Of a stretch of DNA of 64,000 nucleotides, positions 44,483 through 54,482 are shown piece by piece. The notes beneath the pieces are model-generated. The model made no database searches, was not told where the DNA came from, and saw only the letters and a list, made by a program, of their open reading frames with translations. The translations under genes were made by a program, and so were the position numbers. The stretch's first letter is position 1, and each line of letters opens with the position of its first letter. This DNA is from Pseudomonadota bacterium (GTDB lineage: Bacteria > Pseudomonadota > Gammaproteobacteria > Pseudomonadales > Moraxellaceae). The DNA lies in assembly GCA_023393635.1 (NCBI GenBank), contig JAEWKT010000010.1, positions 10,058-74,057 on the forward strand, in the 5' to 3' direction.

Positions 44483-45295
44483 GTGTCTAGTGATTCTACT
44501 AACTTACATCCAGATGCACTTAAATGGTGGGGGCCTTTGAGCTTTGAGATTGGCCAGTCACGCGTATGGCGGCTAGGATCATTGTATGTGCGCATTACCC
44601 GTAGTATTAGCGAATGGCAGCTCACTTATCATCGCTTGCGGCACCAGGGCGAAACCATGCAGGACTGGGAAGTGCTGGAGGTTGAAACGGCATTTGGTGA
44701 GCCACAAACGCTTGAACGTTATATGTTTTCCCGTACTGGCGATTCCCTAACCTTATATCCACGACTTGCTGATCGGTCGGTCATTGTAAAGCCAATTAAT
44801 CCTATTTATATTCCCGCAGGCCAGCAAGGCACCTTATTTGTTAGCACTCCGTTATGGATGGCAGGTTTTGTCAAAGGTCAAAAAGAGCCTATTTTTGATT
44901 TGGCCATTAACCGCCCCAAAGACTCATGGTTTGGCCCTGACACCTTAAAAGGTGAGCTATGTTATGCAACGCCCGTTGAAGGTCGCACTGATTTAAAGCA
45001 ACTTATTCCGCGCTCATTCCGTGCCATTACGCCTGTTCATTTTCATAATACCAGCAGTAGTTTAATGAAGCTGGATCGGATGAACTTGCCTGTTCCTGCG
45101 CTGCCTTTGTTTCATTGCAGTGTCAGTGGCCGTATCTGGACGTCACAAATTAAGGTAATTCAGGATAATGCGGCACGGCCACCAAGAATCCGCATTGAAA
45201 ATCGTACGCCACCGCAAGCAGGAAAAGTAAGCTTTATTCAATCACCGCGCATTGGGGAAGGTGGTTTATTTCATATGTTTGACAGCTTCTTTTAA
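44483..45295 (+). CDS. DUF432-like protein
   Basis: The 270-residue product begins at GTG with AAGG upstream. It is beta-rich, with WWGPLSFEIGQSRVWRLGSLYVRITRS at the start, then FVSTPLWMAGF and DSWFGPDTLKGELCYA. The pattern fits the DUF432 family, for which I recall no defined function. It has no signal peptide or transmembrane helix, so it is cytoplasmic or peripheral. It lies 32 bp before mscS on the same strand. Such pairing suggests it acts with the channel, for example on its cytoplasmic side, but that is inference. Confidence 0.65.
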   Translation: MSSDSTNLHPDALKWWGPLSFEIGQSRVWRLGSLYVRITRSISEWQLTYHRLRHQGETMQDWEVLEVETAFGEPQTLERYMFSRTGDSLTLYPRLADRSVIVKPINPIYIPAGQQGTLFVSTPLWMAGFVKGQKEPIFDLAINRPKDSWFGPDTLKGELCYATPVEGRTDLKQLIPRSFRAITPVHFHNTSSSLMKLDRMNLPVPALPLFHCSVSGRIWTSQIKVIQDNAARPPRIRIENRTPPQAGKVSFIQSPRIGEGGLFHMFDSFF

Positions 45296-45327
45296 CATCA
45301 GCTCTTTTAAGACAGGGTATTTAAAAC

Positions 45328-46227
45328 ATGTCGCTTAATATCTCAGAACAATTAAAAACCACCCTACAAGGCATGGTTAGCTCCATTAAGCCTGACCGCC
45401 TGGAAGATATTCTGGTGGCCATTGTGTTATCACTCCTGGGGTTTTTTATTGCGCGCCTGCTCAGTAATGCGTTTATTAGCACCATTGGGAGTCGCTTTAA
45501 TGCGCATCAGCGTCTGGTATGGCGACGCGGTATTTTTTATTTTATTTTTATGCTGTTTTTAATTACCAGTTTGCGTGAAGCAGGTTTTAAGCTCAGCGTA
45601 TTTCTAGGTGCGGCAGGGATTTTAACCGTAGCGTTTGGTTTTGCCTCACAAACGTCTGCCTCTAATCTAATTAGCGGTTTATTTTTAATTGGTGAAGGTT
45701 CCTTTGAAATTGGCGACATTATCCAAATGACTTTAATTCGCGGCTATGTGATTGAAGGCGAAGTGATTTCTATTGATTTATTGTCTATTAAATTACGTAC
45801 CGCCGATAACGTGTTTATTCGGGTGCCTAATGAGCAGTTAATTCGCACGCCTGTGCAAAATTTATCGCGTTTTCCCATTCGGCGCATTCCCATCACGCTT
45901 GCCATTACCTTTGAAGAAGACATGAGCAAGGTACGCCAAGTCTTACTCAATTTGGCCGTGGAATATCCCTGGGTGCTGGATGAGCCTAAAGCCCGCGTGA
46001 CGGTAACTGCATTTCGCGAGTCCACCATTGAGCTGATGTTTGCGGTATGGACGCGACGTGAAAATTATTTAAGAGTACGCGATGAAATTCAGGAACTGAT
46101 TAAGGATGAATTTATTAAAAACCGTATTGAAATACCAGTGCCCACCATTGGCTTGCATACGGGCGCACCAGAAATGGAGATCCTGAGCGAAACCGCAGCG
46201 GCTCAGCAAACCAATCCTAAGCCGTGA
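45328..46227 (+). CDS. mscS: small-conductance mechanosensitive channel family protein
   Basis: MscS channels open on membrane tension to release solutes at osmotic downshock. The 299 residues have three hydrophobic segments (about 27-45, 68-86, 90-115). The pore helix GAAGILTVAFGFASQTSASNLISG holds the Gly/Ala pattern of TM3, and the beta domain starts at FEIGDIIQM, followed by the C-terminal cage domain. It is at the short end of the family and has no large N-terminal extension. It probably forms an operon with the preceding DUF432-like gene and converges on the DUF3999 gene. Confidence 0.92.
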   Translation: MSLNISEQLKTTLQGMVSSIKPDRLEDILVAIVLSLLGFFIARLLSNAFISTIGSRFNAHQRLVWRRGIFYFIFMLFLITSLREAGFKLSVFLGAAGILTVAFGFASQTSASNLISGLFLIGEGSFEIGDIIQMTLIRGYVIEGEVISIDLLSIKLRTADNVFIRVPNEQLIRTPVQNLSRFPIRRIPITLAITFEEDMSKVRQVLLNLAVEYPWVLDEPKARVTVTAFRESTIELMFAVWTRRENYLRVRDEIQELIKDEFIKNRIEIPVPTIGLHTGAPEMEILSETAAAQQTNPKP

Positions 46228-46247
46228 CCGATTAACATTTAACCTGT

Positions 46248-47588
46248 TTAATTCTGGGGCATGTTTTGCATATTGCGATATAAGCGCCAGGCTGCAAACG
46301 CAAGAATGCCCACTAGAATAAATAAGCCTGCCCACAGGCCGTATTGACGCGCTGAGGTGGGTGCAGTATGCACTACCGTCTTGCCAAGGGTGGCCTTGCC
46401 TTTTACTTTTAAATGATCAGGTAAACCTGGCGCAGAACGCAATCCTTGTGGGTCAACAATCAATCGGTAGGGCGGCACACCCTGGGCTAGAAAATACAGT
46501 TTGGTTTGTGGTGCAAATACCTGTACCGCGAGTTGGGTTTGCTGCGGCAATAAATTTGGCGCATCAACGCTTAACCGCCATTCACGCGCACTGATGGGTT
46601 TTTCAAATTTAATTTCATTGCTTGGTGTTGTTAACGGGTCAATTGGCGTTGATGGTGCATAAAGCGCAGCTTTTCCTACTTGCTGCCAGACCTCCCTGCC
46701 CTCATGGCGCAGCTTGGCCTGCACTTGCACCTGCCATAACTGTTCAGGTGGAATATTAAATTGCAGTTTTTGAATGCCCACTGCCATAGGTAGTGTTAGC
46801 TGCCATAGCACAGGTGATGCATGATTGACTACTTGGCTCGCGGTCTGGTTGTCCGTGCGCTGAAACTTAAACTCATGTTGCTGCCACAATGCGCTTGAAT
46901 TTTGGCTTAACTGTAGGCTGGCTTGCTGTAACGCAATGGGCTGATTAAATTGAATACGCCAAAAGGCATAGGCGTGGTTAATCTTCACTTCCTGCTGCAA
47001 TAAGGACTGACCACTAGAATTTTGCGTTTGTAGTACCTGACCTAAACCAGCAAAATACCAGTCCACCAAGTTGTTACTGCCCTCAACCTGAACCTGGCTG
47101 GTAAAATCCTGCCCTGTCCAACCAAGCAGTAAAGCATGTGCTTGCAGGTTTTTGGCTAAATTGGGCGTTGCCAATAACCACGTTTGATCCGCGCCTTGCT
47201 GGCTTAAGGCAATGATGGATTGTTTTGGCCAAGTCACGACTGCTTGTTGCTCACCCTGCTTCAGCTGTAGCTGCAACTGGCTGACGCTGTCAGCGTTACT
47301 AAATACGGTTTTTTCTGGCCAGCGATAGACCTGTAGCGGCACACTGAACTGCTGTGCTGCTTGCTTTGGCTGCTCAATGCGCATAGGCATTACTTGCTGG
47401 CTAATATCCACCACATAAAGATGTTTGGGCTGTACGGTATACGCTGCAATAGCAGGCAGGTTTAATTGTACCTCCTGCACCCCTTGCAAATTTTCTCCCA
47501 CAATAGGCGTAATTAACTGGGTGGAGCTGGCATACGCATGCATGCACCAGGCTGCAAACGTTAACATGATTACTTGGGTCAACCGCAT
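46248..47588 (-). CDS. DUF3999 family membrane-anchored protein
   Basis: The 446-residue product has a signal peptide (ending AYA), a long beta-rich periplasmic region (about residues 22-410) and one C-terminal transmembrane helix (about 420-438, GLWAGLFILVGILAFAAW) before a short basic tail. This is the layout of DUF3999 proteins. It starts 3 bp after the DUF2339 gene stop. The pair is commonly linked and probably forms an envelope complex of unknown role. High Gln content (about one residue in eight) is a notable compositional feature. Confidence 0.8.
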   Translation of the reverse strand: MRLTQVIMLTFAAWCMHAYASSTQLITPIVGENLQGVQEVQLNLPAIAAYTVQPKHLYVVDISQQVMPMRIEQPKQAAQQFSVPLQVYRWPEKTVFSNADSVSQLQLQLKQGEQQAVVTWPKQSIIALSQQGADQTWLLATPNLAKNLQAHALLLGWTGQDFTSQVQVEGSNNLVDWYFAGLGQVLQTQNSSGQSLLQQEVKINHAYAFWRIQFNQPIALQQASLQLSQNSSALWQQHEFKFQRTDNQTASQVVNHASPVLWQLTLPMAVGIQKLQFNIPPEQLWQVQVQAKLRHEGREVWQQVGKAALYAPSTPIDPLTTPSNEIKFEKPISAREWRLSVDAPNLLPQQTQLAVQVFAPQTKLYFLAQGVPPYRLIVDPQGLRSAPGLPDHLKVKGKATLGKTVVHTAPTSARQYGLWAGLFILVGILAFAAWRLYRNMQNMPQN

Positions 47589-47591
47589 GAC

Positions 47592-50381
47592 TTATTCCTC
47601 ATTCTGGCTTCGAGGCGTAATGCCATTGTCTTTGGTATTGGGTGGCAATGGCGCAATATAGCCAATCAGCAACATAATAAGCCCTGCGCCAATAAACGAT
47701 ACAATACGCGCCACTGTTGCGACATTTGATAAATCCATTAATAGTAATTTGGCAACCACGATCACCAGCAAGGCAATACCCACTAACCAGATTTCACGCC
47801 AGGCATATTTGCTGGCTAAGCCTGTGAGTACGAGTGCGCATAGTGTCCAGACAATGGTTAAGCTGGTTTGAACCAGATCGTTGTACCACGCGCCTTCTAG
47901 CCATAACAGTGTGCCTGCCCATTGATGCAGGGTACGAATAATCATTCCTGTTAGCGCCATAAAGCCTGCCACGCCCAGAGTCAGCTGTACTCCCTTTTTA
48001 AAATAAGGCTGTGTCACATCGGGCAAATAACTGAGCAACCCATACACCACTATCCCTGCGGCTATTAAGCAAATATCCAGCCCATTTAAAAACGGAATAT
48101 ATTTCCAGCCAAATAACTGGCCACTGCCTTGCAGGCTGGCAACCATCATCCAGCATAGCAAAGCAATACTAACGGGTATTGATATATCATGCAGTATGCG
48201 CTTAGGGTTTATCTTGGCCATAGGCGTTTTGAGGTACAACAGTGCAGCCAAAATGATTAAAGGTAAAATGACCCCTGCAACTTCAGGTTGGCTAGGCCAA
48301 ACCACAAGCCACCACACACTGCCATAAATGATTAAACCCAGCACAAAGATCGCTTGCAGCACTCGGGTAGAATACTGCTGTTGATGCAGCATTAATAAGT
48401 AGCCAAATAGCGCATAAGCCACAATGAATACTGTCAACATATGAATGTTATCAATGAGGCTTAAATAATCTAGCCATAACAAGCCAGCATACACTGCTAA
48501 CCCTGCGACTAGGCAATGTAATAAATAAGTTAACTGCGGCCAAACCCACCGCCAGCCAACCAGCATACTGATAAAACCAAATATCAACGGATAAAAGCCA
48601 GCCTGTAAATGCAAAATAGGCCAGTAATAATCATGACTCTGTAGCCATTGCGCCAATTCCACCAGCATTATTTGGTTCACCACAAAAGACCATACCAGCA
48701 TTAAAAATGATGGCGTAGTCAGCAGTTGAAATGCGCCATGTATTGGCTGAGTGAACCTTGCCTTAGCCTTATACGTCATATTTAATGATGACGTCTGGTT
48801 TGGGCGTAATAATGCGGCACAAATAAACAGGCAACTGCTATATAGCATCAGCGGCAACACAATATAGTGGCGATCATAATGCAGCCAGGCCAATACAAAG
48901 GCACTGAGAACCTGCAATAAAATCCCAAAACGCACTGACCAAATTCGTCCCTGACGCTGGCCTAACCACACCAATGCGGTGCCTTGCACTGCCCAGCCAA
49001 CTGCCGTCCACTGCGCATTTAGTGCCAGTGGAATAACCAGTGCCATAAAGCCAATGCCTAATGCCAGCACCCCTTCGGTGAGAAGCTGCAATTGCTTATT
49101 TTTATAAAACAATCGATAGCCTAAAGCCAAATAAATGGCAGATAAAATCGCACTACTCACAGCCAGCGCATAGGGAATATCATGCAATAGCCCCGCTTGC
49201 AGCGCAAAGCCCATTAAGGGCACACCAAACAATAAGGTACTGTCTACAGGGGCAATGGCGGCTTGTTTATCTTGTGATACTTTTTGCTGTGCAACTACCA
49301 ATTGCTGGCTGTAACGCACCACAATAAACAAATATAAAGCCAGATGCGCAAGCAACAACAGCTCTAGTGGCCAGCGCATGTCTGGGGCATAACTAACCCA
49401 GCCCAAATAACCTGCCAGCCCAAAAGTCATGAATGCGCCCAGCACATTGAGCACTTTCCAGGTTCTATAATGGGCAAGCCAGGCCAATGCAATGTTAAGC
49501 AGCAAATAATAGCCAAATAAACCCACTAAATTATTATTGCCTGTGGAAGTCAGTAACGGTGCTAAAAATCCGCCGCCAAAAGCGAGCAGTGCCAATGGCA
49601 AGGCATTCTGTATCAGCGCAAATGCCGCACTGACCACCGCCAATATCGCAAGCAAGGCAAAGGCTAAACTTGGTGGTAAAATTTCATATAAACGATAGGC
49701 AGCAAACAGGGTAAAATAAATAATGGCAAGGCCTGCACCCTGTAGGCTAATGGCATAACCACGTCGCTTTTGCCGCAGTTTTAAACCAATTAAACTTAAA
49801 ATAACACCGCCCAGTGCCACCGCACCTAAACGCACCTCAATGGGAATCGTAAATAAATCATTCGCTAGTCGCAGTAACAGAACAATACCCACTAACAGAA
49901 CAATCACACCCACGCGTACAATGGCATTGCCGCCTTTAAACCACTGTAAAAATGAATGCCACACCGACGTCACCACATTTAAAGACTGCTCATCTGGCTC
50001 AAGCTCAGGACGCAGTCGTGTGCGAGCAGCCAAAGCAGGCCGCAAGCCTTCTGGTGGCTGCCATGGCGGCTGTTGGGACGGTGTTTCAGCAGGTTGCTCA
50101 GATGCTTGCGGCACTAGCCAATCTTCTACCACTGTATGATCAGATATATTTTCCACTGGACTGGAAGATGCAGATAAGTCTGATTGAACAAAAGGTTCAT
50201 TGGGTGGCAAAGGTTGCGATGCTGGGAATTGGCTAGAATTTTGTTGCTGCACATGAAACAATAAAGCTTCTAAACGATTTACTTCCTGTTGTAGATGTTG
50301 CCGCGTGCGTAAGCTCACCACCAGTGCGGTAATGGCCAGCACCAACGGCAAGCCAACCACCAAAACAAACCAAAATCCCAT
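47592..50381 (-). CDS. DUF2339 family polytopic membrane protein
   Basis: The 929 residues begin with one transmembrane helix and a short coiled coil (LRTRQHLQQEVNRLEALL), followed by a low-complexity cytoplasmic or periplasmic linker (about 40-155). About 25 or more closely packed hydrophobic helices then fill the rest. This is the DUF2339 arrangement. The function is unknown; very many helices with few charged residues would suit a transporter or lipid-scaffold role. Its 3-bp distance to the DUF3999 gene indicates co-translation. Confidence 0.85.
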   Translation of the reverse strand: MGFWFVLVVGLPLVLAITALVVSLRTRQHLQQEVNRLEALLFHVQQQNSSQFPASQPLPPNEPFVQSDLSASSSPVENISDHTVVEDWLVPQASEQPAETPSQQPPWQPPEGLRPALAARTRLRPELEPDEQSLNVVTSVWHSFLQWFKGGNAIVRVGVIVLLVGIVLLLRLANDLFTIPIEVRLGAVALGGVILSLIGLKLRQKRRGYAISLQGAGLAIIYFTLFAAYRLYEILPPSLAFALLAILAVVSAAFALIQNALPLALLAFGGGFLAPLLTSTGNNNLVGLFGYYLLLNIALAWLAHYRTWKVLNVLGAFMTFGLAGYLGWVSYAPDMRWPLELLLLAHLALYLFIVVRYSQQLVVAQQKVSQDKQAAIAPVDSTLLFGVPLMGFALQAGLLHDIPYALAVSSAILSAIYLALGYRLFYKNKQLQLLTEGVLALGIGFMALVIPLALNAQWTAVGWAVQGTALVWLGQRQGRIWSVRFGILLQVLSAFVLAWLHYDRHYIVLPLMLYSSCLFICAALLRPNQTSSLNMTYKAKARFTQPIHGAFQLLTTPSFLMLVWSFVVNQIMLVELAQWLQSHDYYWPILHLQAGFYPLIFGFISMLVGWRWVWPQLTYLLHCLVAGLAVYAGLLWLDYLSLIDNIHMLTVFIVAYALFGYLLMLHQQQYSTRVLQAIFVLGLIIYGSVWWLVVWPSQPEVAGVILPLIILAALLYLKTPMAKINPKRILHDISIPVSIALLCWMMVASLQGSGQLFGWKYIPFLNGLDICLIAAGIVVYGLLSYLPDVTQPYFKKGVQLTLGVAGFMALTGMIIRTLHQWAGTLLWLEGAWYNDLVQTSLTIVWTLCALVLTGLASKYAWREIWLVGIALLVIVVAKLLLMDLSNVATVARIVSFIGAGLIMLLIGYIAPLPPNTKDNGITPRSQNEE

Positions 50382-50956
50382 ATTTTTATCCTTGTTTTAC
50401 GCATTGCTTATTTTACTTGCTGTTAGCGTACAGCAATCACGTTATTTGAAAATTTAGATTGTGTAAAAAGCTGACAATATTCCTATAAGACTACTTTTAT
50501 ATGTCTATTTATCAATATGTTCAGCAGGCTGCACAATGGTACCCAAATTCTCTAGCATGAAAGCATACTTGGTATAAGCCAAGATTTTAGGCACGTAAAT
50601 TCCCAAACTGGCTAACTTACTTTAAACACCTTATTTCGGTTGAAATTGCCTAATTACCCCCCAAATTAGGTACAGGCATCAATGGCGTTTGGTGGATTTT
50701 TTAATCCAGTCCTTTTTACCATTAAATAAATAGCTGGTCATATTACATTGCTGTGTTTTAGCGTTTGCCTTATAGGAAATCAATTGCTTTTGTCATTTTA
50801 ATCTGTTGATGCTACTTTAACAGTAGTTCACCCCTCTTCATTTAAACCAACGCAATATTATTGCCAAGCTGAGAATGATAGCGAGTTTTCAGCTCAAAAT
50901 GCGGTTTTTAGCGTAAAATTTCCCTTTGACAATTTATAAGATGGCTTTTTTATTTT
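50382..50956. other. 575-bp intergenic region before polA
   Basis: The region is AT-rich and holds no gene I can support. Visible items are a 19-codon plus-strand ORF (50501-50560, MSIYQYVQQA start), a perfect 7-bp hairpin with a C-rich loop (50649-50670), and a TTGACA at 50926 that has no usable -10 before the polA ATG. A small RNA is possible but not shown. Confidence 0.4.
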
Positions 50957-53734
50957 ATGAAAAATGACATGCCTCCATTTGTACTGGTTGATGGTTCGTA
51001 TTACCTGTTTCGTGCTTTTCATGCCCTGCCACCACTAACAACCTCTACAGGTCTTACTACCAATGCAGTGCGTGGTGCGTTGTCAGCTCTGCTTAAACTC
51101 ATCCGTCGCATTCAACCAACCCACATGGTCGTGGTTTTTGACACGCCAGAGCCCACTTTCCGTCATAAACTTTCACCTATTTATAAAGGTGATCGGCCAG
51201 CCATGCCGCCAGAGTTAGCCGAACAAATTCCTTATTTGCATGCCGTAATCCGCGCATTGGGGATTCCGCTAATCACACAAGCAGGCGTAGAAGCTGATGA
51301 CCTTATTGGTACGCTGACCAAACGTGCCTGCCGCGAAGGTCACCATGTCCTGATTTCCACAGGCGATAAAGACATGGCGCAACTGGTGGATGATTGTGTT
51401 CTGCTGGAAGATAGTTTTAGGGATCGCGTGTTAGACACTCAAGGTGTATTTGAAAAATTTGGCGTTTGGCCAAAACAAATTATTGATTATTTAACCCTGA
51501 TGGGTGATGCCTCCGATGGCATTCAGGGTATTCCAGGAGTAGGCACCAAAACCGCCGCTAAACTACTGCAAGAATACGACAACATTGCTGGCATTTTAGC
51601 CAATATCGATAGTATTAAAGGCAAGGTTGGGCAAAATATTCGTGACCATGCCGACAGTATTCCATTGAACCATCAACTGGCCAGTATTGTCTGCGACCTC
51701 CCGTTAAACATGGACTGGCATGAGCTTAAACTGGGCAATTCCAACACGGAAGAATTGCGCCGTTTATATACCGAACTTGAATTTAAAAGCCAACTGCAAT
51801 CTTTAGAACATCCAAACAATCCAGACCGAATGGCAAAACAAGCTGAGCAACCCAGCATACAGGCATCTGATCAGCAATCATTAAATCAAGGTTTTGAAGC
51901 CACTGCTCATAGCAGCAGTCGTGATGACAGGCTAGGTGAAGCGCAGTATCACACCATCTTAACGCAAGATCAGTTCGATGCGTTTTTTACACGCTTAAAT
52001 AAGGCCGATCATTTTGTCATTGATACCGAAACCACCAGCATTGATTATCGAATTGCGCAAATTGTTGGCTTGGTTTTTGCCTTTGATGCAAAAGATGCTT
52101 TTTATATTCCTCTCGCGCATGACTATTTGGATGCCCCTGAGCAGCTTAACCGTGAAACCATTTTAGAGCAGCTCAAACCGTATTTTGAAAATCCAGCCAT
52201 TGGCAAAATTGGCCATCATTTAAAATACGACGCGCATGTGCTACAAAATCATGGGATTACCCTAAAAGGCTGGGCGTTTGACACCATGCTGGCCTCTTAT
52301 GTGCTTAATCCTAGCGCGACCAGACACGGCATGGATGATGTAGCGCGAGTGTATTTGAGCCATCTCACTACCAGCTTTGAAGATGTGGCAGGCAAAGGTG
52401 CCAAACAGCTTAGCTTTAATCAAGTGACGCTAGAATATGCCGCACCGTATGCCTGTGAAGATGGTCATGTGACTTATCGTCTCTATGAGGTTTTTAGTCG
52501 TAAGCTGAAAGAACAACCTGCCCTGGAAAAATTACTGCTTGAGCTTGAACTGCCTGTGGCACAAATTCTCACTGATATGGAAAGCTGTGGCATTCAGCTT
52601 GATACCCAGTTTTTAGTAAAGTTAGGTGATGAATTTTCTGGTTATATTCAGTCCCTTGAGCAGCAAATTATTGAAATGGCAGGGCAAGAATTTAATGTGT
52701 CCTCGCCAAAACAACTGGGCGAAATTTTATTTGATAAAATTGGCATTGCAGGGGGCAAAAAAACTGCCAGTGGTCAATATGGTACAGGCGAAGCCGTACT
52801 CGAGAAAATTGATCATCCCATTGCAGCCGCGGTATTAGAGCATCGTAGTTTATGTAAGCTCAAAAATACTTATACCGATCGCTTGGTGGCGCAGGCCGAT
52901 GATACCACCCATCGCGTGCATACCAGTTATCATCAAGCGATTACTGCAACAGGGCGACTCTCTTCTACCGATCCAAACCTGCAAAATATTCCAATTCGTG
53001 GGCAAACTGGCCGACAAATTCGTAAGGCATTTATTGCCCCCAAAGGCCGTGTGTTACTGGCAGCCGATTACTCGCAAATTGAACTGCGTTTAATGGCGCA
53101 TTTTTCGCAAGACGCTGCTTTATTGCGTGCGTTTCAGCGAGGTCAGGATATTCATCAAGCCACTGCTGCCGAAGTATTGGGCATCGCGCTGGAAGACGTC
53201 ACACCAGATCAGCGTCGTCAAGCCAAAACCATTAACTTTGGCTTGCTATATGGCATGTCATCGTTTGGCTTATCCAAGCAATTAAAGCTCTCACGGCAGG
53301 AATCGCAGTCATACATTAATCAATATTTTGCCCGCTATCCTGGGGTGTATGAATACATGCAAAACACGCGCAGGCTGGCCTCAGAGCAAGGCTTTGTTGA
53401 AACCTTAATGGGTCGACGCTTATATACGCCAGACGTTAATGCCCGAAATGGCATGGTGCGTCAGGCCGCAGAACGGGCAGCGATTAATGCGCCATTGCAA
53501 GGTTCGGCTGCTGATATCATTAAAAAAGCCATGATTGCCGTTGATGCCATGTTGCCCAAAGATCAAGCCATGTTACTGCTACAAGTACATGATGAACTGG
53601 TATTTGAGGTAGATGAAAGTATTGCTGATACGCTGGCACCACAGCTTGCCCAAGTGATGCAAGATGTGATTCAAATTGACGTACCATTATTGGTTGAAGT
53701 GGGCAAAGGCTGCAACTGGGAAGATGCGCATTAA
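50957..53734 (+). CDS. polA: DNA polymerase I
   Basis: PolA removes RNA primers and fills gaps. The 925-residue protein contains all three domains: 5'-3' exonuclease (about 1-290; VDGSYYLFRAFHALP, GVEADDLIGTL, GDKDMAQLV, LMGDASDGIQGIPGVG), an intact 3'-5' exonuclease (about 330-520; FVIDTETTSIDYR with its Asp-x-Glu), and the polymerase (TGRLSSTDPNLQNIPIR, AADYSQIELR motif A, RRQAKTINFGLLYG O-helix, LQVHDELVFE motif C). No large deletion is seen. A strong intrinsic terminator follows. Confidence 0.97.
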   Translation: MKNDMPPFVLVDGSYYLFRAFHALPPLTTSTGLTTNAVRGALSALLKLIRRIQPTHMVVVFDTPEPTFRHKLSPIYKGDRPAMPPELAEQIPYLHAVIRALGIPLITQAGVEADDLIGTLTKRACREGHHVLISTGDKDMAQLVDDCVLLEDSFRDRVLDTQGVFEKFGVWPKQIIDYLTLMGDASDGIQGIPGVGTKTAAKLLQEYDNIAGILANIDSIKGKVGQNIRDHADSIPLNHQLASIVCDLPLNMDWHELKLGNSNTEELRRLYTELEFKSQLQSLEHPNNPDRMAKQAEQPSIQASDQQSLNQGFEATAHSSSRDDRLGEAQYHTILTQDQFDAFFTRLNKADHFVIDTETTSIDYRIAQIVGLVFAFDAKDAFYIPLAHDYLDAPEQLNRETILEQLKPYFENPAIGKIGHHLKYDAHVLQNHGITLKGWAFDTMLASYVLNPSATRHGMDDVARVYLSHLTTSFEDVAGKGAKQLSFNQVTLEYAAPYACEDGHVTYRLYEVFSRKLKEQPALEKLLLELELPVAQILTDMESCGIQLDTQFLVKLGDEFSGYIQSLEQQIIEMAGQEFNVSSPKQLGEILFDKIGIAGGKKTASGQYGTGEAVLEKIDHPIAAAVLEHRSLCKLKNTYTDRLVAQADDTTHRVHTSYHQAITATGRLSSTDPNLQNIPIRGQTGRQIRKAFIAPKGRVLLAADYSQIELRLMAHFSQDAALLRAFQRGQDIHQATAAEVLGIALEDVTPDQRRQAKTINFGLLYGMSSFGLSKQLKLSRQESQSYINQYFARYPGVYEYMQNTRRLASEQGFVETLMGRRLYTPDVNARNGMVRQAAERAAINAPLQGSAADIIKKAMIAVDAMLPKDQAMLLLQVHDELVFEVDESIADTLAPQLAQVMQDVIQIDVPLLVEVGKGCNWEDAH

Positions 53735-53799
53735 CTTGCCAAGACCTTAAGTATTTCAGTTTTAGTGCTTTATAAGCTTAAGCCTAAATACTGAATACG

Positions 53800-53842
53800 A
53801 CCGTGAAAAGACCCAGAACCAAGGTGCTTTTCACGGTTTTTT
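53800..53842 (+). terminator. Rho-independent terminator of polA
   Basis: A perfect 11-bp stem (ACCGTGAAAAG/CTTTTCACGGT) lies 65 bp past the polA stop and is followed by a run of T residues. Confidence 0.88.
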
Positions 53843-53887
53843 ATATTTACAGTCATACTTTATGAAAGCATTAACGTCACTGATTGA

Positions 53888-54460
53888 TTAAACCAGTGAA
53901 GATAACAACGTTGCCGTGGCCTGACGCATCATTTGCTCTGCAATATAAATGGTTAACAAAGCCAAAATAGGCGAGAAATCGAGCGGCCCAGTATTTGGAA
54001 TAATGCGGCGAAATGGTGCTAGCAAAGGTTCTGCCAACTGCCACACCACATCAATAAATGGCGAACGGGCATTGGTAAATACCGTTACCCAGCTTAAAAT
54101 AATAGAGCCAAAAATAATATAACGGCAAAAGCGTAATAAACTTTCAATCAGGGTGAGGAAAGTTTCAGCCAGTAAAAACACAGGCGGTGGTGGCGGTAAG
54201 CCCTGTAAATACTGATTACCCATAATGCCCAGCAGCCGCAGCAGGATAATCAATACCAATGCAGCCAGATTGAGGCGGCCATTGGCAACCGTGGGTAAAA
54301 TACGGCCAAATACATCAACAATACTAGTGGCTTTTACCGTGGCTTGTACTACTGGATTAAAATAATCGACCGCCGCTAACTGCACAATAAAGCGCAGAAA
54401 AACTAGTAATGTCGCAACATTAATAATTAGGTCAAAAATAACGGATGAAAGCGGTTGCAT
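53888..54460 (-). CDS. YggT family membrane protein
   Basis: The 190 residues contain two YGGT repeats, each a pair of transmembrane helices ending in a conserved P-rich turn. The second is FIDVVWQLAEPLLAPFRRIIPNTGPLDFSPILALLTIYI. Four helices in total are predicted. YggT proteins are tied to osmotic or potassium tolerance and envelope stress in some bacteria, with no enzymatic role shown. It follows proC by 22 bp, a conserved pairing in gammaproteobacteria, so the two are co-transcribed. Confidence 0.9.
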   Translation of the reverse strand: MQPLSSVIFDLIINVATLLVFLRFIVQLAAVDYFNPVVQATVKATSIVDVFGRILPTVANGRLNLAALVLIILLRLLGIMGNQYLQGLPPPPPVFLLAETFLTLIESLLRFCRYIIFGSIILSWVTVFTNARSPFIDVVWQLAEPLLAPFRRIIPNTGPLDFSPILALLTIYIAEQMMRQATATLLSSLV

Positions 54461-54482
54461 GTGTACTTCCCAATATTAAAAT

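Noticed and set aside
50926..50956. TTGACA as polA -35 box
   Set aside because: A -10 at proper spacing would lie within a few bases of the ATG, so the transcript would be nearly leaderless.
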